Source: Granulicatella sp. WM01 (GTDB lineage Bacteria > Bacillota > Bacilli > Lactobacillales > Aerococcaceae). From it: a stretch of 64,000 nt of DNA. Both the position numbers and the translations under genes were made by a program. The stretch lies in contig NZ_SPPB01000001.1 of NCBI RefSeq assembly GCF_004570605.1, positions 39,323-103,322 of the forward strand, in the 5' to 3' direction. How positions within the stretch are numbered: position 1 is the stretch's first letter; every line of letters starts with the position of its first letter. The notes beneath the pieces were generated by a model. It was not told where the DNA came from, did not search any database, and was given only the letters and a program-made list of their open reading frames with translations. Positions 26,305 through 36,129 of the stretch are shown here, piece after piece.

Positions 26305-27776
26305 TGATTCAAGGAACAGCTTCAGATGCTGGAAAAAGTATTATTGTGGCTGGATTGTGTCGATTATTTAAGCAAGACGGGCTAAAAGTTGTGCCGTTTA
26401 AGTCGCAAAATATGGCATTAAATTCATTTATAACAAAAACAGGAGATGAAATGGGACGGGCTCAAGTTTTTCAAGCAGAGGCTGCACAAGTTGAACCAGA
26501 TGTTCGCATGAATCCTGTTTTACTTAAACCAACATCAGACAGAAAATCTCAAGTAGTATTTATGGGTGAAGTGTTAACGGACATGGACGCTGTTGAATAT
26601 CATGAATTTAAACAAACACTATTGCCTAAAATTAAAGAGGTTTATCAAGAATTATCTAAGGAAAATGATGTGATTGTATTAGAGGGTGCAGGTAGTCCAG
26701 CTGAAATTAATTTGAATAGTCGTGATATTGTTAATATGGGAATGGCTCGATTAGTTGATGCACCGGTTATTTTAGTTGCTGATATTGATAAAGGTGGCGT
26801 GTTTGCTGCAATCTATGGCACAATCAAGCTCATTCCTGAGGAAGATAGACACCGTATTAAAGGGGTGATTATTAATAAATTCCGTGGAGATGTTGCGCTT
26901 TTACAGTCTGGTATTGATATGATTGAGGAATTGACTCAAGTACCAGTATTAGGTGTTGTGCCTTATGTGTCTTTAAATATTGATAGTGAAGATAGCGTTG
27001 CTCTAGTACAAAAAAATCGACGATTTGATGAACGAAAAGACTTAGATATTGCTGTTGTAAGTTTAAGACGTATGTCTAATTTTACAGATTTTCATGCTTT
27101 AGAAATTCAGCCAGATGTATCTGTTCGATATATTATGCCAGGAGATGCTATTGGTAATCCGGATTTAATTATTTTACCTGGAAGTAAAAATACCATTGAG
27201 GATATGGATTATTTAAGAAAATCAGGTTTAGAAGATGACATATTAAGTTGTTTTGAGCGTGGTGTGCGTATTTTCGGAATTTGTGGAGGGTATCAATTGT
27301 TAGGGAAACATTTGAAAGATCCATTAGGCGTAGAGTCCTCTATTCCAGAAATTGACGGTATTGGCTTGTTGAATACGGAAACGATTTTCCGTGAGAAAAA
27401 GAAAACAACCCAAGTAAGTGCAACCCATGGCAAGTATACTATGCAAGGGTATGAAATTCACATGGGTGAAACATTTCTACGTGAAGGTGCTATTCCGTTT
27501 TCAGAAATAAACGTAGCAAACGGAGTAGAAACATGTCGAATTGATGGAGCCATGAGTGAAAATGGACAAGTACAAGGAACATACTTACACGGTATATTTG
27601 ATAATTTAGAGTGGACAAGAGATTATTTGAATGATATACGTATGGCTAAGGGGCTAGAGCCTTTAGCACAAACTTTTGAAACAGTTGAAAGTTTTAAGAG
27701 TAAAGAGTATGATAAGTTAGCTGATGTTTTGCGGCAAAGTTTAGATATGCAAAAAATTTATGAATTGTTAAAGTGA
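26289..27776 (+). CDS. cbiP: Cobyric acid synthase
   Basis: This 495-residue glutamine-dependent amidotransferase amidates the b, d, e and g side chains of adenosylcobyrinate a,c-diamide. N-terminal MIQGTASDAGKSIIVAGLCR and FKSQNMALNSF are diagnostic. The C-terminal glutaminase domain has FGICGGYQLLG with its nucleophilic Cys, and YLHGIFDN near the end. Confidence 0.95.
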   Translation: MAKSVMIQGTASDAGKSIIVAGLCRLFKQDGLKVVPFKSQNMALNSFITKTGDEMGRAQVFQAEAAQVEPDVRMNPVLLKPTSDRKSQVVFMGEVLTDMDAVEYHEFKQTLLPKIKEVYQELSKENDVIVLEGAGSPAEINLNSRDIVNMGMARLVDAPVILVADIDKGGVFAAIYGTIKLIPEEDRHRIKGVIINKFRGDVALLQSGIDMIEELTQVPVLGVVPYVSLNIDSEDSVALVQKNRRFDERKDLDIAVVSLRRMSNFTDFHALEIQPDVSVRYIMPGDAIGNPDLIILPGSKNTIEDMDYLRKSGLEDDILSCFERGVRIFGICGGYQLLGKHLKDPLGVESSIPEIDGIGLLNTETIFREKKKTTQVSATHGKYTMQGYEIHMGETFLREGAIPFSEINVANGVETCRIDGAMSENGQVQGTYLHGIFDNLEWTRDYLNDIRMAKGLEPLAQTFETVESFKSKEYDKLADVLRQSLDMQKIYELLK

Positions 27777-27783
27777 GTAGAAT

Positions 27784-28401
27784 ATGAGAATTTATACAAA
27801 ATATGGAGATAAAGGCTTTACACGCTTATATGGCGGAGATAGGGTATCGAAAACACATGTGAGAGTTGAGGCGTATGGCACAATGGACGAGGTGTGTTCA
27901 TTGGTAGGCTATCTTGTTGCAGAAATGCGTAAATATGTCGAATTACACGATTTGAGAGAGGAATGTGAGCAAATCCAACAACATTTATTTGACTGTGGCA
28001 GTGATTTAGCTACTCCAAGACAATTAAGACCTTATAAGCAAAAAGAAGAAGATGTGAACTGGTTGGAAGATCGTATTGATGCGTATATGAATATTCCACC
28101 AAAATTGGAAAAATTTATTATTCCAGGGGGACACACACTAGCTGCACAATTCCATATAGCAAGAACATTGACTAGATGTTTGGAAAGACGAATGGTTGAA
28201 GTTATTGAAGCAAGCGAAGATGTTCATGAAGTTGGTTTGAAGTATATTAACCGCCTGTCAGATTACTTTTTTGTGATAGCACGATTAGTGAATTATCGTT
28301 TGCACATTGAGGACACAGTGTATAAAAATAGTGCTAAAATTTTTAGACATAAAAAAGAGGAGAAAACTGATGTATCCAGTGATGCTGAACATAAAGAATA
28401 A
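27784..28401 (+). CDS. pduO: PduO-type corrinoid adenosyltransferase, copy 1
   Basis: The product has 205 residues. The ATP-binding N-terminus YTKYGDKGFTRLYGGDRVSK and AYGTMDE fit the PduO/ACA family, which transfers the adenosyl group of ATP to cob(I)alamin or its precursors. The helix that normally reads RRAER is RCLER here, losing one arginine. Position right after cbiP suggests it serves de novo synthesis, with the second copy (46049) possibly handling salvage. This division is inference. The C-terminus is Lys/Asp-rich and overlaps the next gene by 32 bases. Confidence 0.9.
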   Translation: MRIYTKYGDKGFTRLYGGDRVSKTHVRVEAYGTMDEVCSLVGYLVAEMRKYVELHDLREECEQIQQHLFDCGSDLATPRQLRPYKQKEEDVNWLEDRIDAYMNIPPKLEKFIIPGGHTLAAQFHIARTLTRCLERRMVEVIEASEDVHEVGLKYINRLSDYFFVIARLVNYRLHIEDTVYKNSAKIFRHKKEEKTDVSSDAEHKE

Positions 28402-28801
28402 GCCGGTTGTTGTTGTAGGTGGAGGGAAAATTGCTGCTCGTAAAATAAAAGGCTTATTAATAGAAAAAGCAAATGTAACGGTGATTAGTCCTAGTTTGCA
28501 TGAAGATATTGATAACCAAGCTATCACATGGATAAAGCGTTGCTATCAAAAAGGAGATTTAGGAGATGCGTTTTTAGTATTTGCATGCACTAATCAACAG
28601 GACGTTAACGAGCAAGTGATGCAAGATGCTCCTGTTCATCAATTAGTCAATAATACAGGCAATAAATTTCATTCTGATTTTTATAATGTTGCATTATTAA
28701 GACAAGAAGATTTTTCAATTAGCATTTCTACTGATGGATTGTCACCACAAAGATCTAAAGAAATCCGTAAAAAATTGGAAAATATTTTACCTAATTTATA
28801 A
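28370..28801 (+). CDS. Precorrin-2 dehydrogenase (SirC/Met8-type), short form
   Basis: This 143-residue protein has the NAD-binding motif PVVVVGGGKIAARKIKGLL, followed by VTVISPSLHED and FSISISTDGLSPQRSKEIRK, as in the N-terminal part of CysG and in Met8/SirC. It oxidises precorrin-2 to sirohydrochlorin, the substrate of CbiK. It lacks much of the helical C-terminal domain of longer homologues, as seen in short forms of this family. The start at 28370 follows AGAGGAGAAAA and lies inside the end of pduO copy 1. In Lactobacillus reuteri the equivalent gene has been called sirA. Confidence 0.85.
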   Translation: MYPVMLNIKNKPVVVVGGGKIAARKIKGLLIEKANVTVISPSLHEDIDNQAITWIKRCYQKGDLGDAFLVFACTNQQDVNEQVMQDAPVHQLVNNTGNKFHSDFYNVALLRQEDFSISISTDGLSPQRSKEIRKKLENILPNL

Positions 28802-28819
28802 TAATAAGGAGTCAACCAA

Positions 28820-30076
28820 ATGTATTTGTTATATGTTGGATTAACGCATAAACAAACTCCCATTGAAGTAAGGGAAAAACTACATTTTTCTTCCGAACAG
28901 TTGCAAGATGCATTGAAACAATTAAAGCAGGAAAAAAGTATATTGGAAGATATTATAGTTTCAACATGTAATCGTACAGAGCTATATTTAGTTGTTGATC
29001 AGTTACATACAGGGCGATATTATGCCAAGATGTTTTTGGCACATTTTTTTAATGTGAATCTGTCAGAATTAGAGCCATATTTAGTGTTTAAAACAAGTGA
29101 GGCTGTCTTAGAGCATTTATTTCGTGTATCTGTTGGGCTGGAGTCTAAAGTCATAGGAGAAACACAAATTTTAGGTCAATTAAAATCGGCTTTTGAAGTA
29201 GCTCAACAAGAAAAAACAATAGGTATTATTTTAAATTATGTGTTTAGACAGGCAATCACGTTTTCTAAGGCTATGCATGAAAAATACCGTATTAATGAAC
29301 GCCCGTCATCTGTTAGCTTGATTGCTGTTCAGCAGTTAGAGCAAATGAATAGTGATTATACGAAACAAACACTTGCTATACTAGGTATGGGAAAAATGGG
29401 AAAATTGGTGGCGAAATATGCATTGGATAAGCCGTTTAAAAGTATTAAGATTGTCAATCGTACATTAGAAAAAGCACATGAATTTTGTGTGGCAGACCAT
29501 ATTTGTGCCTATCCGCTAAGTGAGCTTGCAGCAGTTGTTCAACAAGCAGATATTGTATTTTCGGCATTGTCTACAGAAAGTTTTATCGTTATGCCCAAAA
29601 TGATTAAGAAAGGTGCTATCATTTTTGATTTAGGTGTGCCACGAACTGTCCATCCAGTAGAGCATGCTACCATTTTTGATATTGATCATTTGACGAATAC
29701 TTTAGATCAGTATAATGATGAACGGCAACATATTGCACAATCTATCGAGCAAGATATTGCTTTAGAAATTGATAAATTTTATGAATGGCGACAACAGTTA
29801 GGAATTGTTCCTCTAATTAAAGAATTACGAGAGCATGCATTGCATGCACAAGAAAGTGCCTTAAGCAGTTTGTTGCGTAAAATTCCACATCTTACTCCAA
29901 AAGAGCAAAAACATGTGCAAAAGCACATGAAAAGTATTGTTAATCAGATATTGAAAGAGCCTATTTTACAATTAAAAGAAATGTCGGTAGGACAAACGTC
30001 GGCTTATGATATTGCATTGGTTAAGAAATTGTTTGGATTAGATAAAGATAAGGAGGAAAAAGATGAGAGTTGTTAA
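28820..30076 (+). CDS. hemA: Glutamyl-tRNA reductase
   Basis: This 418-residue enzyme makes glutamate-1-semialdehyde from glutamyl-tRNA, the first step to tetrapyrroles. The catalytic Cys50 is in VSTCNRTELYL. VIGETQILGQLKSAF and the NADPH-binding LGMGKMGKL are typical. The C-terminal dimerisation helices are present. The stop lies 14 bases inside hemC. Confidence 0.96.
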   Translation: MYLLYVGLTHKQTPIEVREKLHFSSEQLQDALKQLKQEKSILEDIIVSTCNRTELYLVVDQLHTGRYYAKMFLAHFFNVNLSELEPYLVFKTSEAVLEHLFRVSVGLESKVIGETQILGQLKSAFEVAQQEKTIGIILNYVFRQAITFSKAMHEKYRINERPSSVSLIAVQQLEQMNSDYTKQTLAILGMGKMGKLVAKYALDKPFKSIKIVNRTLEKAHEFCVADHICAYPLSELAAVVQQADIVFSALSTESFIVMPKMIKKGAIIFDLGVPRTVHPVEHATIFDIDHLTNTLDQYNDERQHIAQSIEQDIALEIDKFYEWRQQLGIVPLIKELREHALHAQESALSSLLRKIPHLTPKEQKHVQKHMKSIVNQILKEPILQLKEMSVGQTSAYDIALVKKLFGLDKDKEEKDESC

Positions 30077-30977
30077 AGTAGGAACACGACAAAGTCAACT
30101 AGCTTTGGCACAAACTAATCAAATTGTACAGCTGCTACAGGAAAAAAATCCTCATGTAAGTTTTGAAATTGTTCCATTTGTGACAAAAGGAGATCGCCTG
30201 ACACATGTGAGCTTACAAGAAATTGGTGGGAAAGGCGTCTTTGTGAAAGAAATTGAAGCACAGTTATTGAATGGAACGATTGATTTAGCAGTACATAGTC
30301 TAAAAGATGTACCGTCTGTGTTGCCTGATGCGTGTGTGTTGGGCGCTATACCTAAGCGAGAAGATGTTAGAGATTGTATGCTTTTTAAAGATAAACAGAT
30401 GAGTTTTGATAGCTTGCCTACTGGAGCAAGGATTGGAACAAGTAGTTTAAGACGTCAAGTGCAATTACTGCATAAACGAAAAGATGTCATTATTGAAGCG
30501 TTACGTGGCAATATTGACACTAGAGTACAAAAAGTGATGGCAGGTGAGTATGATGCAATTGTTCTAGCAATGGCAGGACTTTCAAGAATTGACACATTAT
30601 CTCTTGAACAGTTAAACTATGAGCTTTTGCCTGTTCATATTAGTATTCCAGCAGTTGCACAAGGTGCTTTAGGTCTAGAGTGTCGGAAGGAAGATGCTGA
30701 ATTACGTCAAATCCTATTGACTGTACATGATGAGGAAACGGCAAGATGTGTTGACTTAGAACGTTATTTTTTAAGTTTAATGAACGGAGATTGTACGTTT
30801 CCGATTGGAGCGTATGCTCGTCTTGAAAATAATGTTTTTCATTTTGATGTTATGCTCGCTACTGAAGATATGGAAACGTGTCATCAACTTCGTTACATAG
30901 GTCAAAATGATAAAAAACTAGCACATCTGGCTAAACATGATTTAGAACAATTAGGGTGCTTTGGCATGAAAAAATAG
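30063..30977 (+). CDS. hemC: Hydroxymethylbilane synthase (porphobilinogen deaminase)
   Basis: This 304-residue enzyme joins four porphobilinogen units. VKVGTRQSQLALAQT opens the protein, then AVHSLKDVPS and GTSSLRRQ. The cofactor-binding Cys244 lies in GDCTFPIGAYA, where the usual motif is GGCxxPIG. Start is well supported by GGAGGAAAA. Confidence 0.96.
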   Translation: MRVVKVGTRQSQLALAQTNQIVQLLQEKNPHVSFEIVPFVTKGDRLTHVSLQEIGGKGVFVKEIEAQLLNGTIDLAVHSLKDVPSVLPDACVLGAIPKREDVRDCMLFKDKQMSFDSLPTGARIGTSSLRRQVQLLHKRKDVIIEALRGNIDTRVQKVMAGEYDAIVLAMAGLSRIDTLSLEQLNYELLPVHISIPAVAQGALGLECRKEDAELRQILLTVHDEETARCVDLERYFLSLMNGDCTFPIGAYARLENNVFHFDVMLATEDMETCHQLRYIGQNDKKLAHLAKHDLEQLGCFGMKK

Positions 30978-30997
30978 TCAAATAAAAGGAGAAAAGC

Positions 30998-31723
30998 ATG
31001 AAACGTGTTATTTTTACAAGAGAACATCCGCTACAAATGGAGTGGGTAGATAAATTGCAACAAGTTGGCTATCAAGTAGAGCATGTTCCATTAATAAAAT
31101 GTCAAATTAATGCTATTCCAACTAGAGTATATGATGAACTTCAAGAAGATGATTGGGTGTTTTTTACAAGTCAAGTAGCGGCGAATTTTTTCTTTGAAAA
31201 AGCACAAGGCGCATTTGATAATCGTGCATTCCATATTGCAACAATCGGTCCACAAACATCAGAAACAGTACAAGCATGGGGGTACTCTGTAACATTTGAA
31301 TCCGATAAATTTTACGCTAAAGACTTAGTTAGTGATTGGTGTAAAGTGTATACAACGCCTAAACGTATTTTTATTCCGCAAAGTAGTTTAGCTGCTAAGC
31401 ATTTAGAAATTTCTCTTAACAATTTGGGTCATGATGTATTGGCGTGGGTGATGTATGAAACTATTTATCATCCTGAAGGACAAAAAAAGATTGCACAGTA
31501 TATAGATGATGTGCCTACAATCTGGGCTTTTGCTAGTGGCTCAGCATGGGATAGTTTTTATGATGTACAAAAAGAGCTACCTGCTAGTCATGAAATTGCA
31601 GTAATTGGTACGACAACACGAGGGTGTGTCGAAAGAAATGGGCATCAGGCATCATACATGCCTTTAGAACCACAAATTGAAGATATGGTACAAGTGATTT
31701 TTGAACATGGGCAGAATAGCTAG
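30998..31723 (+). CDS. hemD: Uroporphyrinogen-III synthase
   Basis: The product has 241 residues. HemD is poorly conserved, but VIFTREHPL at the start, DDWVFFTSQVAANFFFE, IATIGPQTSETVQ and AVIGTTTRGCVERNG near the end match its two-lobed pattern. It closes hydroxymethylbilane to uroporphyrinogen III. It follows hemC in the operon. With the HemD-like half of CobA, the cluster has two such domains; this one has the better motifs. Confidence 0.85.
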   Translation: MKRVIFTREHPLQMEWVDKLQQVGYQVEHVPLIKCQINAIPTRVYDELQEDDWVFFTSQVAANFFFEKAQGAFDNRAFHIATIGPQTSETVQAWGYSVTFESDKFYAKDLVSDWCKVYTTPKRIFIPQSSLAAKHLEISLNNLGHDVLAWVMYETIYHPEGQKKIAQYIDDVPTIWAFASGSAWDSFYDVQKELPASHEIAVIGTTTRGCVERNGHQASYMPLEPQIEDMVQVIFEHGQNS

Positions 31724-31966
31724 TTTAAATTGGATAATGAGCAATTTAACTTTCTATAAGTGATATGGATTAAATTAGGAGTACGTATTAGCCTATAACT
31801 AGGTATGTATAGATAAATAACTCCAAGCAAGATAAGCGGTACATATTGTCAGTAGAATGGGGTTAATATGAGTATTTCTTATAAGTATACTATGTCCATT
31901 AGAAAAAGAATACGTCAAAAGGATAGTAAACACTAAGTGATTATATATTATAATAGGAGGAATATT

Positions 31967-32950
31967 ATGGAGAGCTTTAAAAGACATCGTAGACTAAGAC
32001 AAAACGCTGCATTACGTCATCTTGTCAGAGAAACAACCTTATCAATCAATGATTTTATTCAGCCTATTTTCGTTAAAGAGGGGATAACAGACAATCAGCC
32101 TATTTCATCTATGCCGGGAGTTTATCAGTTGGCATACGCACATGTTTTAGACGAAGTGAAAAATATTGTACATTTAGGTATTAAAGCGATTATTGTATTT
32201 GGTATTCCAAAAGATAAAGATGAAGTAGGTACCCAAGCCTCTAGTCAAGAAGGCATTGTGCAACGCACTATTCGTCATATTAAGGCACATTTTCCAGAGT
32301 TAATTGTCATTGCAGATACATGCTTATGTGAATTTACCAATCATGGACATTGTGGAGTATTAGACGGACACCATGTATGTAATGATGCTTCCCTAGAGAG
32401 ATTAGTTGATGTAGCTATTTCACAAGCTAGAGCAGGTGCAGATATTATAGCACCGTCTAATGCTATGGATGGTTATGTATATGCTATTCGTCAAGGGTTA
32501 AATAAAGCAGGATTTGAATATGTTCCGATCATGTCTTATGCGGTGAAATTTGCCTCAAGTTTTTATGGGCCTTTTAGAGATGCAGGAGAAAGTGCTCCAG
32601 CTTTTGGAGATAGGAAAACTTATCAAATGGATCCAGCTAATCGATTGGAGGCACTGCGTGAAATTGAGAGTGATGTACAAGAAGGCGCTGATTTTGTTAT
32701 GGTTAAGCCTGCCCTTGCTTTCTTAGATATTATTCGCGAGGTGAAAAATACCTGCTTATTACCGCTTGTAGCTTATAATGTGAGTGGCGAGTATGCTATG
32801 GTTAAGGCAGCAGCACAAAACGGTTGGATTGATGAAAAATCGGTTGTACAAGAATTGTTAATGAGTATGAAACGAGCAGGTGCAGATTTAATTATTACGT
32901 ATTTTGCTAAAGATATGGCGAAATATTTGACAGAGGAGGGAGAAAAATGA
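31967..32950 (+). CDS. hemB: Porphobilinogen synthase (delta-aminolevulinate dehydratase)
   Basis: This 327-residue enzyme condenses two aminolevulinate molecules. The Schiff-base lysines are visible as Lys194 ([16 protein letters not shown]) and Lys247 ([12 protein letters not shown]). The segment [14 protein letters not shown] carries the three cysteines of the zinc-dependent form. The start at 31967 has TAGGAGGA; ten upstream codons are in frame but lack a site. It overlaps hemL by four bases. Confidence 0.96.
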   Translation: MESFKRHRRLRQNAALRHLVRETTLSINDFIQPIFVKEGITDNQPISSMPGVYQLAYAHVLDEVKNIVHLGIKAIIVFGIPKDKDEVGTQASSQEGIVQRTIRHIKAHFPELIVIADTCLCEFTNHGHCGVLDGHHVCNDASLERLVDVAISQARAGADIIAPSNAMDGYVYAIRQGLNKAGFEYVPIMSYAVKFASSFYGPFRDAGESAPAFGDRKTYQMDPANRLEALREIESDVQEGADFVMVKPALAFLDIIREVKNTCLLPLVAYNVSGEYAMVKAAAQNGWIDEKSVVQELLMSMKRAGADLIITYFAKDMAKYLTEEGEK

Positions 32951-34221
32951 ATCGTTCACAAGAGGAATTTGCAAAGGCACAACGTATTTTCCCTGGGGGT
33001 GTAAATAGTCCTGTTAGAGCATTTAAAGCAGTGGGTGGCACACCTTTATTTATTGATTGTGCAAAAGGAGCGTATTTATACGATGTTGATCAACACAAAT
33101 ATATTGATTATGTATTGTCATGGGGGCCTATGATTTTAGGGCATGCACATGATGAGGTTGTGTCTAGTGTACAAAAAGCTATCACACGTGGAACTAGTTA
33201 TGGTGCTCCAAGTGTGTCTGAAACAATGTTGGGAGCATTACTCCAAGAACGTGTTCCGTATTTAGAGAAATTACGTATGGTAAATTCTGGGACAGAGGCA
33301 ACGATGAGTGCTATCAGAGTGGCACGTGGGTATACAAAACGAGATAAAATCGTTAAATTTATTGGGTGTTATCATGGTCATAGTGACAGTTTTCTTGTTC
33401 AGGCAGGTTCGGGGATTGCAACATTATCATTGCCTAACTCTCCAGGAGTCCCAGAAAGTGTTGTTCAGAATACCGTTACACTTCCTTATAATGATACACA
33501 AGCATTAACCACATATTTTGAAGAGCATGGAGAGCATATAGCAGCTGTTATTGTAGAAGCAGTCGCTGGGAATATGGGGTTAGTTAAAGGTGACGTAGAA
33601 TTTATTCAGGCAATACGATGTTTAACTAAAGAGAGTGGAGCATTGATGATTGTTGATGATGTTATGGCAGGATTTCGTGCCAGTTATACAGGGAGCATGG
33701 GTGTATATGAGATTGAGCCAGATTTAATCTGTTTAGGAAAAGTGGTTGGAGGCGGTTTTCCAGTTGCGGTGTTTGGAGGGAAAGCTGAATATATGGATTG
33801 TGTGGCACCTCTTGGATCTGTCTATCAAGCAGGAACATTGTCTGGTAATCCAGTAGCTATGACGGCAGGCTATGAAACGTTGATACGTTTAACCCCTCAA
33901 GTCTTTACTACTATTGAACAACAAGTTGAAACACTATGTAACGGACTTAAAACATTGGCTAAAAAATATGCTGTTCCAATGCAGGTGGTTTCTGTTGGGA
34001 CGATGTTTGGATTTTTCTTTAGCCCTAAGCCAGTTAGAAATTTTGAGGATTCAACTCAAGCTGACCATGAACTTTTTGCGAAAGTACATCAATTATTATT
34101 AGAAAGAGGTGTTTATGTCGCACCGTCACAGTATGAAGCTAACTTCATGTCGAGTGCACATACTTCTACTGATATTCAACAAACCTTAAATGCGTTTGAG
34201 GAAGTCTTTGCAATAATTTAA
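32947..34221 (+). CDS. hemL: Glutamate-1-semialdehyde 2,1-aminomutase
   Basis: This 424-residue PLP enzyme makes 5-aminolevulinate. Motifs include [31 protein letters not shown] and the PLP lysine Lys265 in [11 protein letters not shown]. Length is standard. It completes the aminolevulinate and uroporphyrinogen supply inside the cobalamin cluster; no hemE or later haem gene is present in the window. Confidence 0.96.
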   Translation: MNRSQEEFAKAQRIFPGGVNSPVRAFKAVGGTPLFIDCAKGAYLYDVDQHKYIDYVLSWGPMILGHAHDEVVSSVQKAITRGTSYGAPSVSETMLGALLQERVPYLEKLRMVNSGTEATMSAIRVARGYTKRDKIVKFIGCYHGHSDSFLVQAGSGIATLSLPNSPGVPESVVQNTVTLPYNDTQALTTYFEEHGEHIAAVIVEAVAGNMGLVKGDVEFIQAIRCLTKESGALMIVDDVMAGFRASYTGSMGVYEIEPDLICLGKVVGGGFPVAVFGGKAEYMDCVAPLGSVYQAGTLSGNPVAMTAGYETLIRLTPQVFTTIEQQVETLCNGLKTLAKKYAVPMQVVSVGTMFGFFFSPKPVRNFEDSTQADHELFAKVHQLLLERGVYVAPSQYEANFMSSAHTSTDIQQTLNAFEEVFAII

Positions 34222-34232
34222 GAGGAGGCGTT

Positions 34233-34817
34233 ATGGGAAAAATATGTTTAGTTACAGGTGGAGTGCGCAGTGGAAAGTCTGACTTTGCAGAACAACAAAT
34301 TTGGCATGAACAAGATGTGTGTTACATTGCAACAGGAGTCATGCATCAAAAAGATGAGGAATTTTCAGAACGGATTAAACAGCACCAAGAACGCCGACCA
34401 TCATCTTGGGCAACTCTGGAGCAGTATTATGACCTAGCACAGTGTTTTGCACATCAGCAGCATAAAACGTATTTGTTAGATTGTGTAACGATGTTGACGA
34501 CTAATATTTTATTTGACAAAGTAGCAACACAGTATCCTGATAAAATGGCTATGGCAGATGACGACTTTTTAACTAGGGAGCAGCAAAGTGGGTTAATAGA
34601 TCAACTTTTAGTGGAGTGGCAGGCTATTCTTAGATCTATCAAGGCAAGTAGTGCAACAGTGTGGATGGTTACAAATGAAGTTGGAATGGGCATTGTCCCA
34701 GAAACACGACTAGGACGTTTTTATAGAGATTTGCAAGGCAAAATTAATCAACTAATAGCAAAGGAGGCAGACGAAGTTTACTTAGTTATTTGTGGACTGA
34801 GTCAACGCTTAAAATGA
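34233..34817 (+). CDS. cobU: Adenosylcobinamide kinase / guanylyltransferase
   Basis: This 194-residue bifunctional enzyme has a P-loop, VTGGVRSGKSDFAE, and the downstream RIKQHQERRPSSWAT, which holds the guanylylated histidine region, then VTNEVGMGIVPE. It phosphorylates adenosylcobinamide and attaches GMP. It overlaps cobS by four bases. Confidence 0.95.
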   Translation: MGKICLVTGGVRSGKSDFAEQQIWHEQDVCYIATGVMHQKDEEFSERIKQHQERRPSSWATLEQYYDLAQCFAHQQHKTYLLDCVTMLTTNILFDKVATQYPDKMAMADDDFLTREQQSGLIDQLLVEWQAILRSIKASSATVWMVTNEVGMGIVPETRLGRFYRDLQGKINQLIAKEADEVYLVICGLSQRLK

Positions 34818-35545
34818 TTTCTTCATTAATAATTTTTACGCAATTTTTCAGTCGCATTCCTATTCACAAAGAAGTTGACTATCACTATTTATCAAAAGGT
34901 ATTCGTTGGATTTCTTTATTTGGGTTATTATTAGGGGGCATATCCGCTGGAGTTTTTATGTTAGTGCGTGTCTTTTTTCCACTGCCAATAGCATGGGTGG
35001 TAGCTTTGATAACAGATATTTTGTTAACCTCTGGATTTCATTTAGACGCCTTGGCGGATATGGCAGACGGCTTATTTTCATCACGTACCAAAGAGAAAAT
35101 GTTGGAGATTATGAAAGATAGTCGTGTTGGAAGTAATGGAGTAATCGCACTTATTTTGTATATTGTAGTGTATGTGATGAGTATTCACTATGTGGCGTTA
35201 AGCGACTGGCAATATATTGCTTTAGTTGCAGTATTAAGCATGATTGGTAAAGGTGCATTAGCTTTGCAATTAGTTAATATGGTTTATGCAAGAAGTCAAT
35301 CGGGGTTGGGTCATGTATTTTGTGGCACGAAAACACAGGACATTATGTATGCACAAATTCTTCCAATCTGTGTAAGTGGAGCATGTTTTGGGTGGAAAGG
35401 ATTATTAGCATATGGATTAGTGTGTATCAGTGCATTAGGTTATCGGAAGTTTGTATATAGCAAAATACAAGGACATACTGGGGATACACTAGGGGCATTT
35501 GTAGAAATTGCACATATTGTCTTTATGTTAGGGCTGATGATATAA
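34814..35545 (+). CDS. cobS: Adenosylcobinamide-GDP ribazoletransferase
   Basis: This 243-residue membrane protein attaches alpha-ribazole to adenosylcobinamide-GDP. The family motif SGFHLDALADMADGLFSS with MKDSRVGSNGVIAL is present, plus several hydrophobic segments. I start it at the ATG overlapping the cobU stop. The ribosome site is weak, so translational coupling is likely. Confidence 0.94.
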   Translation: MISSLIIFTQFFSRIPIHKEVDYHYLSKGIRWISLFGLLLGGISAGVFMLVRVFFPLPIAWVVALITDILLTSGFHLDALADMADGLFSSRTKEKMLEIMKDSRVGSNGVIALILYIVVYVMSIHYVALSDWQYIALVAVLSMIGKGALALQLVNMVYARSQSGLGHVFCGTKTQDIMYAQILPICVSGACFGWKGLLAYGLVCISALGYRKFVYSKIQGHTGDTLGAFVEIAHIVFMLGLMI

Positions 35546-35546
35546 T

Positions 35547-36125
35547 ATGAAAGAGCTTTACTTATTTAGGCATGGGCAAACAGATTATAATGTGAAACGT
35601 GCTTTTTACGGTTCGAGCGATGTTCCACTTAATGAAACAGGCATACAACAAGCTCGCACAATACAAATTGCACTATCTTCAATTAAAATAGATACAGTTT
35701 ATACGAGTGACTTATTACGTGCAAAGCAAACGGCAAAAATTGTTTTTCCCAATTTTTTTAGTCACCCACTACCCCAATTAAATGAAAAAGGGTTTGGATT
35801 GTGGGAAGGATTAGATGCCAATGCTATTCAAGAGGCTTTTCCGATTGAGTGGCAAGCATGGTTAAATGATCCGTTTGCGTATACCCCACCACAAGCTGAA
35901 CAGTTTAAACTATTTGAACAACGTGTCTTGTCTGGTTTGAATACAATTTTAAAGCAAACTCAGCAAGATAAACGGATAGCTATTGTGGCACACTTAGGTG
36001 TGTTACGGATTATATATCAACAATTAATTGATAAACAAGCAGATTTTTGGTCCATTGATTTTCCTCAGGGGGAGGTGAGGATATTTAGCTGGTATGAGGA
36101 ACAATGGCACATAAAAAAGGAGTGA
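35547..36125 (+). CDS. cobC: Alpha-ribazole-5'-phosphate phosphatase-type histidine phosphatase
   Basis: This 192-residue histidine phosphatase has the phospho-acceptor motif LFRHGQTDYN, then GSSDVPLNETGIQQA and the second His in VAHLGVLR. Position after cobS supports removal of phosphate in the last steps of nucleotide-loop assembly, though the family is broad. It starts one base after the cobS stop. Confidence 0.88.
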   Translation: MKELYLFRHGQTDYNVKRAFYGSSDVPLNETGIQQARTIQIALSSIKIDTVYTSDLLRAKQTAKIVFPNFFSHPLPQLNEKGFGLWEGLDANAIQEAFPIEWQAWLNDPFAYTPPQAEQFKLFEQRVLSGLNTILKQTQQDKRIAIVAHLGVLRIIYQQLIDKQADFWSIDFPQGEVRIFSWYEEQWHIKKE

Positions 36126-36129
36126 ATAC

